From Pseudaestuariivita atlantica (GTDB taxonomy: Bacteria; Pseudomonadota; Alphaproteobacteria; Rhodobacterales; Rhodobacteraceae), in contig NZ_AQQZ01000004.1 in assembly GCF_001205715.1 (NCBI RefSeq), forward strand, positions 434,001-498,000: a DNA stretch of 64,000 nucleotides. The letters are read 5' to 3'. Under the pieces are notes generated by a model that saw nothing but the letters and a program-made list of their open reading frames with translations, had not been told where the DNA came from and searched no databases. The translations under genes and the position numbers were made by a program. Positions within the stretch are counted from its first letter, which is position 1. The number at the start of each line of letters is the position of its first letter. This document shows, piece by piece, positions 11,117 through 19,686 of this stretch.

Positions 11117-11935
11117 ATGAAAGACGACCGTCACAGCCCCATGCGCGATGCCGGGAGCGACCGCCAGGTTGCCGAGGAGGTCCCCCAGACGCCACAGACC
11201 ATGGCGCCGGCCTATCGGCTTGCCTTTGCGGATCCCGAGTTCCTGTGCCGCGACGAACTGCGCCCCGTCCGCTTGCAGCTTGAACTTCTCAAGCCCGAGA
11301 TGATCCTCGACGAACGCGGCATCACCTCGACCATCGTGCTGTTCGGTGGGGCCCGCATCCCCGAACCCGCCAAGAAGGACAAGGCCCGCACCAAGACGCT
11401 GCGCGACCTGTCCAAATTCTATGACGAGGCGCGCGAGTTCTCCCGCCTGATGACGCTGAAATCCATGCAAAGCTATGGCCGCGAGGACGTCATCGTGACG
11501 GGCGGCGGACCGGGCGTGATGGAGGCGGGCAACCGCGGCGCCAAGGATGCGGGCGGGTCGTCCATCGGGCTGAACATCGTGCTGCCCCACGAACAGGCGC
11601 CGAACGAATACGTGACGCCGGGCCTGTGCTTCAACTTCCACTACTTCGCGATCCGCAAGATGCATTTCCTGATGCGTGCCAAGGCGATCTGCGTCTTCCC
11701 CGGCGGGTTCGGAACGCTGGACGAGTTGTTCGAATCGCTCACGCTGATCCAGACCGGACGCATGCGAAAGGTACCGTTCCTGCTGTTCGGAGAGGCGTTC
11801 TGGCGCAAGATCGTGGATTGGGATGCCTTATCGGATGCGGGCACGATCAGTCCCGAGGACCTCGACCTGTTCCATTTCGTCGATTCCGCCGAAGACGCCG
11901 TGAAGATCATCGAGGAATTCGACGAAGCCTCCTGA
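11117..11935 (+). CDS. TIGR00730 (LOG) family Rossmann-fold protein
   Basis: Protein of 272 residues with the lysine-decarboxylase-like signature PGGFGTLDE (about 195-203) and the nucleotide-binding VTGGGPGVMEAGNRGA (about 135-150). Characterised members are cytokinin riboside 5'-monophosphate phosphoribohydrolases (LOG) or AMP/pyrimidine nucleosidases; the old lysine-decarboxylase label is wrong. This is the longer form, with an extra N-terminal segment of about 70 residues. The start is the first ATG after the divergent promoter region. Confidence 0.85.
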   Translation: MKDDRHSPMRDAGSDRQVAEEVPQTPQTMAPAYRLAFADPEFLCRDELRPVRLQLELLKPEMILDERGITSTIVLFGGARIPEPAKKDKARTKTLRDLSKFYDEAREFSRLMTLKSMQSYGREDVIVTGGGPGVMEAGNRGAKDAGGSSIGLNIVLPHEQAPNEYVTPGLCFNFHYFAIRKMHFLMRAKAICVFPGGFGTLDELFESLTLIQTGRMRKVPFLLFGEAFWRKIVDWDALSDAGTISPEDLDLFHFVDSAEDAVKIIEEFDEAS

Positions 11936-12001
11936 AGCCGATGGAACCCGTCCCGGTGCAGCGCGTTGCGTCGCTGAACACTTATTTGGACGGAGGCTGA
12001 A

Positions 12002-12355
12002 ATGGCACGTGCACAGACGAACGGAAAATCGGCACCCAAGGAATTTGCGGAGCTGAACGACCAGATCGAGCAGCTGCAGGCGGACATCGCCTCGCTCGCC
12101 GAACAAATGTCCGACATGGCAGAGGCCAAGAAGGACGACCTGCGCGTACGCGCGGCCAAGGGTGCCGCCGCGGCCCGCGTCAAGATCGCCGACGGTGCGG
12201 ACGCTGCCCGCGACGCGGCAGCCGATCTGCAGGAACAGGCTCAGGTCCTCGGCGCGCGCGCGATCGAGAAGGCCCGCGCCAATCCCAGCGCCACGCTGGG
12301 CATCGCGGCAGGGCTTGGTTTCCTGCTGGGTTACATGACCCGCAACGGCCGGTAA
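12002..12355 (+). CDS. DUF883 (ElaB/YqjD-like) membrane-associated protein
   Basis: Protein of 117 residues: a long alanine- and lysine-rich amphipathic helix (about 15-90) and a C-terminal glycine-containing membrane segment (about 96-113) ending in RNGR. This matches DUF883 proteins such as E. coli ElaB and YqjD, tail-anchored proteins linked to ribosome binding or stress in stationary phase. The next gene, 6 bp downstream, is a holin-superfamily-like protein. The two commonly travel together, so they probably act in the same envelope-related process. Confidence 0.75.
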   Translation: MARAQTNGKSAPKEFAELNDQIEQLQADIASLAEQMSDMAEAKKDDLRVRAAKGAAAARVKIADGADAARDAAADLQEQAQVLGARAIEKARANPSATLGIAAGLGFLLGYMTRNGR

Positions 12356-12361
12356 CGCGCC

Positions 12362-12709
12362 GTGAGCCTGTCAGACCACGTGACCCGCGTTGCGACGCGC
12401 GGTCTGGAATACACGATTGCCGCGATCTGCGCGGCAATCGGCATTGGCTTTCTGACGGCGGCGGGGTGGACCCTGATCGCCGCAGAGCTTGGCCCGGTGG
12501 TCGCATCGCTGATCTTTGGCGGCGTGTACCTGACGACGGGTCTGCTGATCGCGCTTCTGGCGCGGCTCGGCGCGTCGAGCCACAAGTCGCACAGTACGTC
12601 ATCCTCTGACCATGGCCATTCGCATGGCCACAGCCAGACGGCCGAGATGGCGGATGTCGTGACCGTGTTTCTCGATGGTGTTGCCAAGGGAAAGGCTGCC
12701 GGCCGCTAG
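12362..12709 (+). CDS. phage holin superfamily III-like (Actinobacterial holin-X type) membrane protein
   Basis: Protein of 115 residues starting with GTG. Two hydrophobic helices (about 17-40 and 45-70) are separated by a short turn. A histidine-rich cytoplasmic tail follows (DHGHSHGHSQ, about 83-92). Such proteins are named after phage holins but are ordinary chromosomal genes next to DUF883 genes. The histidine-rich tail could bind metal, which is only an inference. The stop codon lies inside the terminator hairpin that follows. Confidence 0.65.
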   Translation: MSLSDHVTRVATRGLEYTIAAICAAIGIGFLTAAGWTLIAAELGPVVASLIFGGVYLTTGLLIALLARLGASSHKSHSTSSSDHGHSHGHSQTAEMADVVTVFLDGVAKGKAAGR

Positions 12710-12722
12710 GCGGGCGGCCTTT
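12701..12722 (+). terminator. intrinsic terminator of the DUF883/holin-like pair
   Basis: GGCCGC and GCGGCC arms with a 7-nt loop are followed by TTT. The hairpin overlaps the stop codon of the upstream gene and abuts the 3' end of the convergent small gene. Confidence 0.55.
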
Positions 12723-12922
12723 CAGCCGAGCGGCAAAAGCCCCAGTTCGACACCGTGCGGCATGGTGACAAGGACGCGCCCCTGCGGCGACTTGCGGATG
12801 CCGTATCCCTTTGACGCCAGCCGTTTCTTGAGGTCGCTTTCAGACGAGGCGCGGCGCACTTCGCGGGCGACCAGGCTGAACACCTGTGACATGACCAACG
12901 GATCCTGTGCAGCATAAGCCAT
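12722..12922 (-). CDS. hypothetical 66-residue protein
   Basis: Small protein with an N-terminal helix, a basic middle (RRASSESDLKKRLASKGYG) and a C-terminal strand-rich end (GRVLVTMPHGVELGLL). There is no signal or membrane segment. I do not know the family. It is kept because it fills the space between two operons exactly, has normal codon use, and is preceded in its own direction by a GAGTGAG stretch near the start. Confidence 0.55.
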   Translation of the reverse strand: MAYAAQDPLVMSQVFSLVAREVRRASSESDLKKRLASKGYGIRKSPQGRVLVTMPHGVELGLLPLG

Positions 12923-12988
12923 CGTCTCACTCCTCCATCATCGCAGGACTGACGATACAGATAGCCTCTTACCATGACCTGAATAGTG

Positions 12989-14209
12989 TCAATTCAAGGT
13001 AATTCTGGGGCCGTTTTCCAGCGCGTCGCGGCGCTGGACAAGGAACAGTCGGGTCGGGGGATGCCCGGTCAGCGCGATCGCCTTGTCATAGGCCGTGCGC
13101 GCGTCGACATGTTCCCCGGTCTTTGCAAGAAGATGCGCACGGACCGCCCATGCGGGCTGAAATCCTGCGATATCCGCGGCCGCGATCGTGTCGAGCAGGG
13201 CAAGCCCCTCCTCGGGTCCTGCATCCTCGCCCACCACCGCCGCGCGACTGACGGCGGCACCAAGCGTCGGCGCGATCTGCAAAAGCCCGGCATAAAGCTG
13301 CGACAGCGCCCGCCAGTCGGTGACCCCGCTGTCACGCCGGGCGAGGTGCACGTTCTGGATCGCCGCTTCCAGCTGGAAGCGACCCAGCTTGCCCAGCCTT
13401 TGCGCCGCCATCAGGTACCGCGCGCCTTCCTCGGCAAGGGCTTCGTCCCACGCCCCGGTCTCCTGCTCCTCCACCGGAACCAGAATCCCGTCCCGCACCC
13501 GCGCATGCCTGCGCGCCGCGACCTGGCAGACGAGGGCGGCCAGCCCCAGCGCTTCCGCCTCGTCCGGCACCAGTCGCACGACCAGCCGGGCAAGAAACAA
13601 CGCCTCGGCGCTTAGGTCGCCCGGCCCCGCCAGCCAGTCCAGCGCGAAGGCGCCATAGATCGCTTCCAGCACGGCGGTGAGGCGGGGTTGCAGGTCTTCG
13701 GGCGAAGGATCTGTGAACGGGATCGCGCTGGCGCGGATCTTGGCCTTGGCGCGCACCAGTCGCTGCGCCATCGCGGCGGGCGACACGAGGAAGGCGCTGG
13801 CGATGTCCGCAGCCTCCAGCCCCAGCACGGTTTGCAGCATCAGGGGCGTGCGGATGCGGGTGTCGATGGCGGGGTGGGCGCAGACGAACATCAGGCGCAG
13901 CCGGTCGTCTGGGAGGCGGTCTGGATCGGTGGGCAAGGGATCGGGTTCCGGGGGCGTGTCGGTCACATCCATCCGTGCGGCGCGGCGCTGGGCGTCGATC
14001 AGCTTGCGCCGCGCCGCGGTCAGCAGCCACGCATCCGGCCGGTCGGGCACCCCGTCGCGTGGCCACGTGGCAAGGGCGGTGGCAAAGGCTTCGGCCAGCG
14101 CATCTTCGGCGGCAGCGATATCGCCCGTCTGGCGGGCGATGATGGCCAGCAGGCGGCCATAGCTGTCCCGCGCCGCAAGATCGGCGGCGCGGGTCGCATC
14201 GGGTGTCAT
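12989..14209 (-). CDS. ECF42-type RNA polymerase sigma factor with C-terminal extension
   Basis: Protein of 406 residues. Sigma region 2 (about 10-75) and region 4 (about 105-165, with the LEAADIASAFLVSPAAMAQR helix-turn-helix) are followed by a long helical, TPR-like domain (about 180-400, DUF6596 type) instead of an anti-sigma partner. This layout plus a DGPF-protein gene immediately upstream is diagnostic of group ECF42. The C-terminal extension is thought to control activity in that group. The ATG overlaps the stop of the DGPF gene (ATGA), so the start at 14209 is preferred over a longer frame from 14263. Probably autoregulated through the promoter at 15133-15159. Confidence 0.88.
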   Translation of the reverse strand: MTPDATRAADLAARDSYGRLLAIIARQTGDIAAAEDALAEAFATALATWPRDGVPDRPDAWLLTAARRKLIDAQRRAARMDVTDTPPEPDPLPTDPDRLPDDRLRLMFVCAHPAIDTRIRTPLMLQTVLGLEAADIASAFLVSPAAMAQRLVRAKAKIRASAIPFTDPSPEDLQPRLTAVLEAIYGAFALDWLAGPGDLSAEALFLARLVVRLVPDEAEALGLAALVCQVAARRHARVRDGILVPVEEQETGAWDEALAEEGARYLMAAQRLGKLGRFQLEAAIQNVHLARRDSGVTDWRALSQLYAGLLQIAPTLGAAVSRAAVVGEDAGPEEGLALLDTIAAADIAGFQPAWAVRAHLLAKTGEHVDARTAYDKAIALTGHPPTRLFLVQRRDALENGPRITLN

Positions 14210-14556
14210 CCGTTCATGGCGGACGCGCGGATCTCCACCTTGCCGGTCTGCGCGGCGGGGCATTTGCGCGCCCAGTCCATCGCCGTGTCGAGGTCCGGCA
14301 CCTCGACCGTGAAGGACCCGCCCAGCGTCTCCTTGGTGTCGGCGAAGGGTCCGTCATGCACCCGCGCCTCGCCATCCTTCAGGCTGATCGTGGTTGCCGT
14401 GTAGGCCGGTTGCAGCCAGTCGGTCGCCACGAATACTCCTGCTTCCTGCAACGCGGCGATATAGGCCTGGTAGGCCGCTTTCGACTTGGCCCAGTCCTCG
14501 GGGCCCATATCGGCGAAATCGGCAGGGTTCGAATAAAGAAGGAAAGTGTATTGCAT
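14206..14556 (-). CDS. DGPF-motif YCII-domain protein
   Basis: Protein of 116 residues of the YciI-related fold, carrying the DGPF motif in VHDGPFADTKE (about 66-76). Proteins of this type are genetically tied to ECF42 sigma factors and are usually their main targets. Their biochemical role is not established. It lies 15 bp downstream of the SRPBCC gene and overlaps the sigma gene by 4 bp, forming one operon. Confidence 0.85.
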   Translation of the reverse strand: MQYTFLLYSNPADFADMGPEDWAKSKAAYQAYIAALQEAGVFVATDWLQPAYTATTISLKDGEARVHDGPFADTKETLGGSFTVEVPDLDTAMDWARKCPAAQTGKVEIRASAMNG

Positions 14557-14571
14557 TGGTCTGGCTCCCTG

Positions 14572-15084
14572 TCAGGCGGTGGCTTTGGCGAGGTTGGCGA
14601 GGCCCTGGTCGAACGTAGCGCCCATCATGCCATCCATGAAGAGGCCAAAGACGCGGAAGACCGGGTTGTGGCCCATGTCGGCCTCGACCGACCAGGTGAC
14701 GCGCGTGCCGCCTTCGACCTGTTCGAGGTCAATCATCTGCGTGGGTTTGCCCATCGCGCCCATGTCGATGTCATAAACGACGCGGGTGTCGCTGACGAAG
14801 GCAACCGTCTGGGTGCCCTTGCCATCCTTGCCGTCAAACGCGAACCCGCTGCCGACGCCCGCCACCGGGCCGAAGGGCGTGATCTTGAGCGCCGGATCGG
14901 CCGACGCGTAGGGGTTGATCCGCTGGAACCCGTCGGTCGACGAGGCAAGCGCGATGATCTCGGCCGGGGTGGCGTCGATCACGGCGCTGCGTTGGACATC
15001 GACGTTGCGCGGCAGCAGGTAGGTCCCCGCCGTCGTGGCCGCGAGAACCCCCGCGGCGATGGTCAGTGTGGTTGCAAGGGCCAT
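14572..15084 (-). CDS. SRPBCC (START/Bet v 1-like) family protein
   Basis: Protein of 170 residues with an N-terminal hydrophobic helix (about 3-22) and a polyketide-cyclase/SRPBCC domain: RSAVIDATPAEIIALASS at the start, a central hydrophobic-ligand region, and a long C-terminal helix. Such domains bind hydrophobic ligands; the ligand is unknown. A strong GAGGAG ribosome binding site precedes the ATG at 15084, so the longer frame to 15153 is rejected. First gene of the ECF42 operon. Confidence 0.8.
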   Translation of the reverse strand: MALATTLTIAAGVLAATTAGTYLLPRNVDVQRSAVIDATPAEIIALASSTDGFQRINPYASADPALKITPFGPVAGVGSGFAFDGKDGKGTQTVAFVSDTRVVYDIDMGAMGKPTQMIDLEQVEGGTRVTWSVEADMGHNPVFRVFGLFMDGMMGATFDQGLANLAKATA

Positions 15085-15132
15085 GGTAAGTCTCCTCTGT
15101 CTGTCCCTGAAAGCATGGGCTTTCACGAACAA

Positions 15133-15159
15133 GACGAACGGGAGACCGCCCAATCGACA
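15133..15159 (-). promoter_or_regulatory. candidate ECF42-dependent promoter
   Basis: On the minus strand TGTCGA (15159-15154) is followed after 17 nt by CGTC (15136-15133). From memory of the ECF42 literature, the group recognises TGTCGA at -35 and CGA/TC at -10. The element lies about 50 bp upstream of the first gene of the operon that encodes the ECF42 factor, where autoregulation would place it. Confidence 0.65.
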
Positions 15160-15163
15160 TCCG

Positions 15164-15195
15164 GCGCAAAAATTTTCGCAGGAAAATTTTTGCGC
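15164..15195. terminator. AT-rich 14-bp hairpin downstream of rlmN
   Basis: Perfect inverted repeat with arms GCGCAAAAATTTTC and GAAAATTTTTGCGC and a 4-nt loop. It starts 14 bp after the rlmN stop codon and probably ends that transcript, insulating the ECF42 operon. A related hairpin lies at 16471-16492, on the far side of rlmN. Confidence 0.6.
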
Positions 15196-15208
15196 GTCGC
15201 GGCGGAGG

Positions 15209-16381
15209 TTACAGCCCGGCTTCGGCGGCGATCTGCGCCTTGGATTTCCGGGCGCGTTCGGTCGCGGATTTCAGCTGTCCGCAGGCGGCCATGATGTCCT
15301 CCCCGCGCGGCGTGCGGATGGGGGAGGCATACCCGGCCTTGTAGATGATATCGGCGAACCGCCGGATGCGGTTGTTCGAGGACCGCTGATAGGGCGCACT
15401 GGGCCATTCGTTGAACGGGATCAGGTTGATCTTGGCGGGGATGCCTTCGATCAGCTTGACCAGTCGGTGCGCGTCTTCATCGCTGTCGTTCACGCCGTCG
15501 AGCATCACGTATTCGAACGTGATCCGTTCCGAGTTCGACAGGCGCGGATAGGCCTTCAGTGCCTCCAGCAGCGTGTCGATGTTCCAGCGCTTGTTGATCG
15601 GCACCAGCACGTCGCGCACCTCGTCCGTCGTGGCGTGGAAGGACACGGCCAGCTGGCAGCCGATCTCTTCCGCGCAACGGGCGATTTCCGGGACCACACC
15701 GCTGGTCGACAGGGTGATGCGGCGGCGCGAGAGGGAGATGCCTTCGGGGTCCATCGCGATCTTCATCGCGTCGCGGACGGCGTCGAAATTGTAAAGCGGC
15801 TCACCCATTCCCATCAGCACGATGTTCGACAACAGGCGCGTTTCGTCCTTTGGCTCACCGGGCTTCGGCCATTCGCCGAGGTCGTCCCGCGCCAGCATGA
15901 CCTGGCCCACGATCTCTCCGGCGGTCAGGTTACGCACCAGCTTCTGCGTGCCGGTGTGGCAGAACGAACAGGTCAGCGTGCAGCCGACCTGGCTCGACAC
16001 GCAGAGCGTGCCGCGATCTTCCTCGGGGATATAGACGACCTCGACCTCGTGACCGCCGGCGATGCGGACAAGGTACTTGCGGGTGCCGTCTTCGCTCACC
16101 TGCCGCGTCACAAGCTCGGGCAGGGCGATCACGAAATGCTCGGCCAGAAGGACGCGGTAGGCTTTCGACAGGTTCGTCATCGCGTCGAAGTCGCGCACGC
16201 CCCATTGGTAGACCCACTGCCAGACCTGGTTCACGCGCATCTTCAGCTGTTTCTCGGGCGTCCCGGCTGCGGCCAGCGCGTCCTTCATCTCGGCCCGCGT
16301 CAACCCGACAAGGTTCACCGGCCCCTCCGGCAACTTGCGGGGAATCGTCAGTACGTCCTGTGTGACCGGAGCGCCGGGCAT
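15209..16381 (-). CDS. rlmN: 23S rRNA (adenine2503-C2)/tRNA (adenine37-C2) methyltransferase RlmN
   Basis: Radical-SAM enzyme that methylates C2 of A2503 in 23S rRNA and A37 in some tRNAs, improving translational accuracy. The radical-SAM cluster motif is CTLTCSFC (CX3CX2C) near residue 140, followed by [15 protein letters not shown] and the GMGEPL motif typical of RlmN. A cysteine near the C-terminus (ACGQLKSA) fits the mechanistic Cys. The 390-residue length is standard. A stand-alone gene, with AT-rich hairpins on both sides. Confidence 0.95.
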   Translation of the reverse strand: MPGAPVTQDVLTIPRKLPEGPVNLVGLTRAEMKDALAAAGTPEKQLKMRVNQVWQWVYQWGVRDFDAMTNLSKAYRVLLAEHFVIALPELVTRQVSEDGTRKYLVRIAGGHEVEVVYIPEEDRGTLCVSSQVGCTLTCSFCHTGTQKLVRNLTAGEIVGQVMLARDDLGEWPKPGEPKDETRLLSNIVLMGMGEPLYNFDAVRDAMKIAMDPEGISLSRRRITLSTSGVVPEIARCAEEIGCQLAVSFHATTDEVRDVLVPINKRWNIDTLLEALKAYPRLSNSERITFEYVMLDGVNDSDEDAHRLVKLIEGIPAKINLIPFNEWPSAPYQRSSNNRIRRFADIIYKAGYASPIRTPRGEDIMAACGQLKSATERARKSKAQIAAEAGL

Positions 16382-16430
16382 GTTGCTGTCCTCACATGAG
16401 AAGTCCCGCCCGATATAGCATCGATGCGCA

Positions 16431-16456
16431 AAGAAAAAGAGGGGCAGCGTTGCCCC
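16431..16456 (-). terminator. intrinsic terminator of the IalB-like gene
   Basis: On the minus strand GGGGCA-ACGC-TGCCCC is followed by TCTTTTTCTTT. It is 43 nt past the stop of the IalB-like gene and just before rlmN, so it separates the two transcripts. Confidence 0.75.
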
Positions 16457-16470
16457 CCTTGCGGTGTGTC

Positions 16471-16492
16471 AGAATTTTCCTGCGAAAATTCT
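16471..16492. repeat. AT-rich hairpin related to the one at 15164-15195
   Basis: Arms AGAATTTTC and GAAAATTCT with loop CTGC. The core ATTTTCCTGCGAAAAT is the same as in the hairpin downstream of rlmN when that one is read on the other strand. It lies 8 bp after the stop of the IalB-like gene. Confidence 0.6.
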
Positions 16493-16499
16493 TGCGGCG

Positions 16500-17030
16500 T
16501 CAGCCCTGGCAGCGTTTCTCGGCCTCTTCGATCGCGGCGGTGAAGCCCAGCAACGAGAACGTGTCCTTCGTCACCGTGCCCCGGCCCGATTGCGCGGTCA
16601 GGACGGCGTCGGCGCCACGTTTCATCGCGGCGACCAGCTTGGCATCGTCGGCAGGCGTCGCGGGCCATGCCCATTCGCCATCGGTGATCAATTCGTAACT
16701 GTTGCTGCCCACCGCCACGTTCACGGTCGACCCGCTCTTGAACGGATAGCCGCCGGTGAAGGCGACCAGCGGGTCCTTGCCCGCCGCCGGGCGGTAAAAG
16801 ACCATCAAAAGGATGTCGCCCCGGCGCACGGCCACGACACGCCCGTCGCGGGTGTTCACCGTTTCCTTGGGGGCGGATACGCCCCAGCATTCCCGCGGGT
16901 TGTCCCCTTCAAACACGCTCCAGTCGGTCTTTGCCGCGACCCGGTTGGTGCTCACTTCCTGCGCCTGCGCGCCGTGCGCGCCGATCAACGCGGCGCATAC
17001 CGCGATGTGGCGAAGGTTGAAAAATCGCAT
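16500..17030 (-). CDS. invasion-associated locus B (IalB) family protein
   Basis: Secreted protein of 176 residues. A Sec signal (about 1-24) ends at GAQAQE. The mature part carries the features of IalB proteins: ECWGVSAPKE near its start, a FYRPAAGK-type beta segment, and a terminal cysteine (EKRCQG). In Bartonella IalB affects entry into red cells. In free-living Rhodobacterales it is an abundant periplasmic protein of unknown role. The ATG at 17030 has a GGAGG-like site upstream and places the signal at the N-terminus; a longer frame to 17117 would bury it. Confidence 0.8.
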   Translation of the reverse strand: MRFFNLRHIAVCAALIGAHGAQAQEVSTNRVAAKTDWSVFEGDNPRECWGVSAPKETVNTRDGRVVAVRRGDILLMVFYRPAAGKDPLVAFTGGYPFKSGSTVNVAVGSNSYELITDGEWAWPATPADDAKLVAAMKRGADAVLTAQSGRGTVTKDTFSLLGFTAAIEEAEKRCQG

Positions 17031-17207
17031 GGCTCCAGCCTCCAAGCTGCGCTTTACCTCAACTGTCCTGCGCTCCGGCCCTCGACGGCCGTGTTGTCGG
17101 CAGGGGTCATGGACCATTTCTGGCTCGACGGCTACACACTAGCGCAAAGCTGCAGAGCGGTGGAAGGCCTCTTGGCAGATTTCCGCTTGACGAAAACGCG
17201 AGGTTTC

Positions 17208-18206
17208 ATGTCGCACCCTGCCCCCATGGTCGAGATCTGGCGCGGCCCCTTCCTTGAAAGCAAGCATCACGGCCATGCCGTGATCTGCGCCGGGGACGGG
17301 CAGGTGGTCGAGGCATGGGGCGATCCGGCAGAGGTGATACTGCCGCGCTCGTCTGCCAAGATGATACAGGCGCTGCCGCTTCTGACCTCGGGCGCGGCCC
17401 GCGCGCACGGGCTGACGTCCGAACAGCTTGCGTTGGCCTGCGCCTCCCACCAGGGCGCGGCGATCCATACCGACCGGGTCACCGCGTGGCTGGATGCGCT
17501 GGGCTTGGGTGACGATGCCCTGCGATGCGGCCCGCAGCCGCCCAACGACAAGACCGCGCGTCACGGTCTGATCCGCGCCGGCGAAACGCCCTGCCAGGTC
17601 CACAACAACTGTTCGGGCAAGCATACCGGGTTCCTGACCCTCACCCGCCACCTTGGCGCCGGGCCGGAATACGTGGACCCCGACCACCCGGTGCAGCGCG
17701 CCGCGCTTGCCGCGTTCGAAGAGACGACCGGAGAGGCGTCGCCCGGCTTTGGCATCGACGGATGCTCGGCCCCCAATTTCGCGACCACGATGCACGGGCT
17801 GGCGCGCGCGATGGCGTGGTTCGCCGGGGCCCACACCCGCAGCGACACCGCATCGCGGGCGGCGGCGGACCTCGTCGCGGCGATGATGGCGCATCCCGAA
17901 CTCGTCGCCGGGGAAACCCGCGCCTGCACCGACCTGATGCGCGCGATGGGCGGCAAGGCCGCGATCAAGACCGGGGCCGAAGGTGTGTTCGTCGCGATCC
18001 TGCCCGAAAAGCAGATGGGCATCGCGGTCAAGATCACCGACGGGGCGACGCGCGCGTCGGAATGTGCGATCGCGGCGCTGCTGATCCGGCTTGGCGTGCT
18101 CGACCCGCAGCATCCGGCGGCCAAGGCCCGCCTGACGCCGGATATCCAGAACTGGCGCGGGCTGCTCACCGGGCAGATCCGCCCGGTTGCGGAGTTCGTC
18201 GCATGA
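17208..18206 (+). CDS. Rhizobium etli-type L-asparaginase (asparaginase_II family)
   Basis: Hydrolyses L-asparagine to aspartate and ammonia. The 332-residue protein belongs to the family of R. etli ReAV, not the E. coli types. Features known for ReAV are visible: SKHHGH near the N-terminus, the S-x-x-K dyad in RSSAKMIQ, and the metal-binding cysteines in NNCSGKHTG and GIDGCSAPNF. The start is uncertain: MSHPAP at 17208 or MVEIW at 17226. It precedes the tup operon by 65 bp on the same strand but is functionally unrelated. Confidence 0.88.
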   Translation: MSHPAPMVEIWRGPFLESKHHGHAVICAGDGQVVEAWGDPAEVILPRSSAKMIQALPLLTSGAARAHGLTSEQLALACASHQGAAIHTDRVTAWLDALGLGDDALRCGPQPPNDKTARHGLIRAGETPCQVHNNCSGKHTGFLTLTRHLGAGPEYVDPDHPVQRAALAAFEETTGEASPGFGIDGCSAPNFATTMHGLARAMAWFAGAHTRSDTASRAAADLVAAMMAHPELVAGETRACTDLMRAMGGKAAIKTGAEGVFVAILPEKQMGIAVKITDGATRASECAIAALLIRLGVLDPQHPAAKARLTPDIQNWRGLLTGQIRPVAEFVA

Positions 18207-18271
18207 CCCCTGCACCGTCGCTTTTGGCCCCGTGCCCGTGATGCGCCGCCACATGCGAATAGAGGCCTGAC

Positions 18272-18976
18272 ATGGGCGATCTGTGGGCCGGGCTGGCGCA
18301 GGGCTTCTGGATGGTGGCCACGCTTGATCCCGAACTGGTCGAGATCACGTTGCGCTCCCTTCGCGTCACGCTGACCGCGTTGTTGATCGCGTCTGCGATT
18401 GCCTTTCCGCTGGCCGCGCTGCTCGCCGTCAAGCGGTTCCGCCTGCGGCGTCTGACCATCGCGATACTGAACGCGCTGATGGGCCTGCCGCCGGTCGTGG
18501 TGGGGCTGATCGTCTATATCCTGCTCAGCCGTTCGGGGCCCTTCGGGGTGCTGGGTCTGTTGTTCACGCCCTCGGCCATGGTCATCGCGCAGGTCATCAT
18601 CCTGGTGCCGCTCATCGCCTCGGTCGCGCACCAGTCGCTCCGCGATCTGTGGAGCGAATACCACGACCTCTTGATCGCGATGAACGTGACGCCGTGGCAG
18701 AAGATCACGACCCTGATGTGGGACGCGCGCCGGGCGCTGATCACGGCGGCCCTTGCCGGGTTCGGCCGTGGCATCGGGGAGGTCGGCGCGATCATGATCG
18801 TCGGAGGCAACATCGACCACGCCACCCGCGTCCTGACCACCGCCATCGCGCTGGAAACCGGGCGCGGCGATTTCGCGCTGGCGCTGGGGCTTGGCTTCGT
18901 CCTGATCGCGCTGGCGCTGGCGGTGAACCTCGTCACGCACTGGCTGGGCCAAACCGAACGGGAGGGCAGGTGGTGA
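18272..18976 (+). CDS. tupB: tungstate ABC transporter permease
   Basis: Inner-membrane permease of 234 residues with five to six hydrophobic helices. The EAA-type loop appears as DLLIAMNVTPWQKITTLMWDARRALITAALAGFGRGIGEVGA, typical of tungstate/molybdate permeases. It forms the channel of a high-affinity tungstate importer with TupC and TupA. It is the first gene of a translationally coupled tupB-tupC-tupA operon; its stop overlaps the GTG of tupC. Confidence 0.85.
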   Translation: MGDLWAGLAQGFWMVATLDPELVEITLRSLRVTLTALLIASAIAFPLAALLAVKRFRLRRLTIAILNALMGLPPVVVGLIVYILLSRSGPFGVLGLLFTPSAMVIAQVIILVPLIASVAHQSLRDLWSEYHDLLIAMNVTPWQKITTLMWDARRALITAALAGFGRGIGEVGAIMIVGGNIDHATRVLTTAIALETGRGDFALALGLGFVLIALALAVNLVTHWLGQTEREGRW

Positions 18977-19686
18977 GCGCGCTGTTTCCCCTGACGGTCG
19001 AGGGGGCAAAGGCCTCCCGCCGCGGGCGGGTGCTGGTCGGCCCGGTCGACCTGACGCTGGATGCGAAAGGGATCACCGTGGTGATGGGTCCCAACGGGTC
19101 CGGCAAGACGACGCTTCTGAAGCTGCTGCACGGCACCGCGCGCCTGTCCGCAGGGCGGATCGCATGGGCCTGCCCGCCCGAAGACGCCCGCCCGCAGCTT
19201 GCCTTCGTGTTCCAGCGCCCGGTCATGCTGCGCCGGACCGTCGTGCAGAACATCGCCTACCCCTTGCGCCTGCGCGGCGTGTCGCGGGCGTCGGCGCGGG
19301 CGCAGGCGCTCGACTGGGCGGCGCGCGTCGGGCTCGACGCGATGAAGGGCCGCCCGGCTTGGTCACTGTCGGGAGGGGAGCAGCAGAAGCTCGCGCTGGC
19401 CCGCGCTTTCATCGCCGATCCGCGCGTCGTGTTCCTTGATGAACCCACCGCCGCGCTTGACGGCGCTGCCACGCGGGAGATCGAGGCGATCCTCGCCGCC
19501 GCGCGGGACGAAGGCCGCCGCCTGATCCTTGCCACGCACGACATGGGACAGGCGCGGCGGCTTGCCGACGACGTCGTGTTCCTGCATCAGGGCCGCGTTG
19601 CCGAACGCGCCGCCGCCCCGAACTTTTTCGAGGCCCCCGCAACCGACGCCGCGCGCGCCTTCCTGAAGGGAGACATCGTCGAATGA
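18973..19686 (+). CDS. tupC: tungstate ABC transporter ATP-binding protein
   Basis: ABC ATPase of 237 residues with Walker A GPNGSGKTT (about 39-47), Q-loop FVFQRP, signature LSGGEQQKLALARA, Walker B VVFLDEPTAALD and the switch histidine in LATHDMG. It has no C-terminal TOBE/regulatory domain, which separates it from ModC and agrees with TupC. The GTG start overlaps the tupB stop (GTGA), and its own stop overlaps the tupA start (ATGA). Confidence 0.88.
   Translation: MSALFPLTVEGAKASRRGRVLVGPVDLTLDAKGITVVMGPNGSGKTTLLKLLHGTARLSAGRIAWACPPEDARPQLAFVFQRPVMLRRTVVQNIAYPLRLRGVSRASARAQALDWAARVGLDAMKGRPAWSLSGGEQQKLALARAFIADPRVVFLDEPTAALDGAATREIEAILAAARDEGRRLILATHDMGQARRLADDVVFLHQGRVAERAAAPNFFEAPATDAARAFLKGDIVE

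Noticed and set aside
12362-12709. True phage holin and hence a prophage remnant
   Set aside because: The gene is paired with DUF883 and surrounded by housekeeping genes; no phage genes or attachment sites are near.
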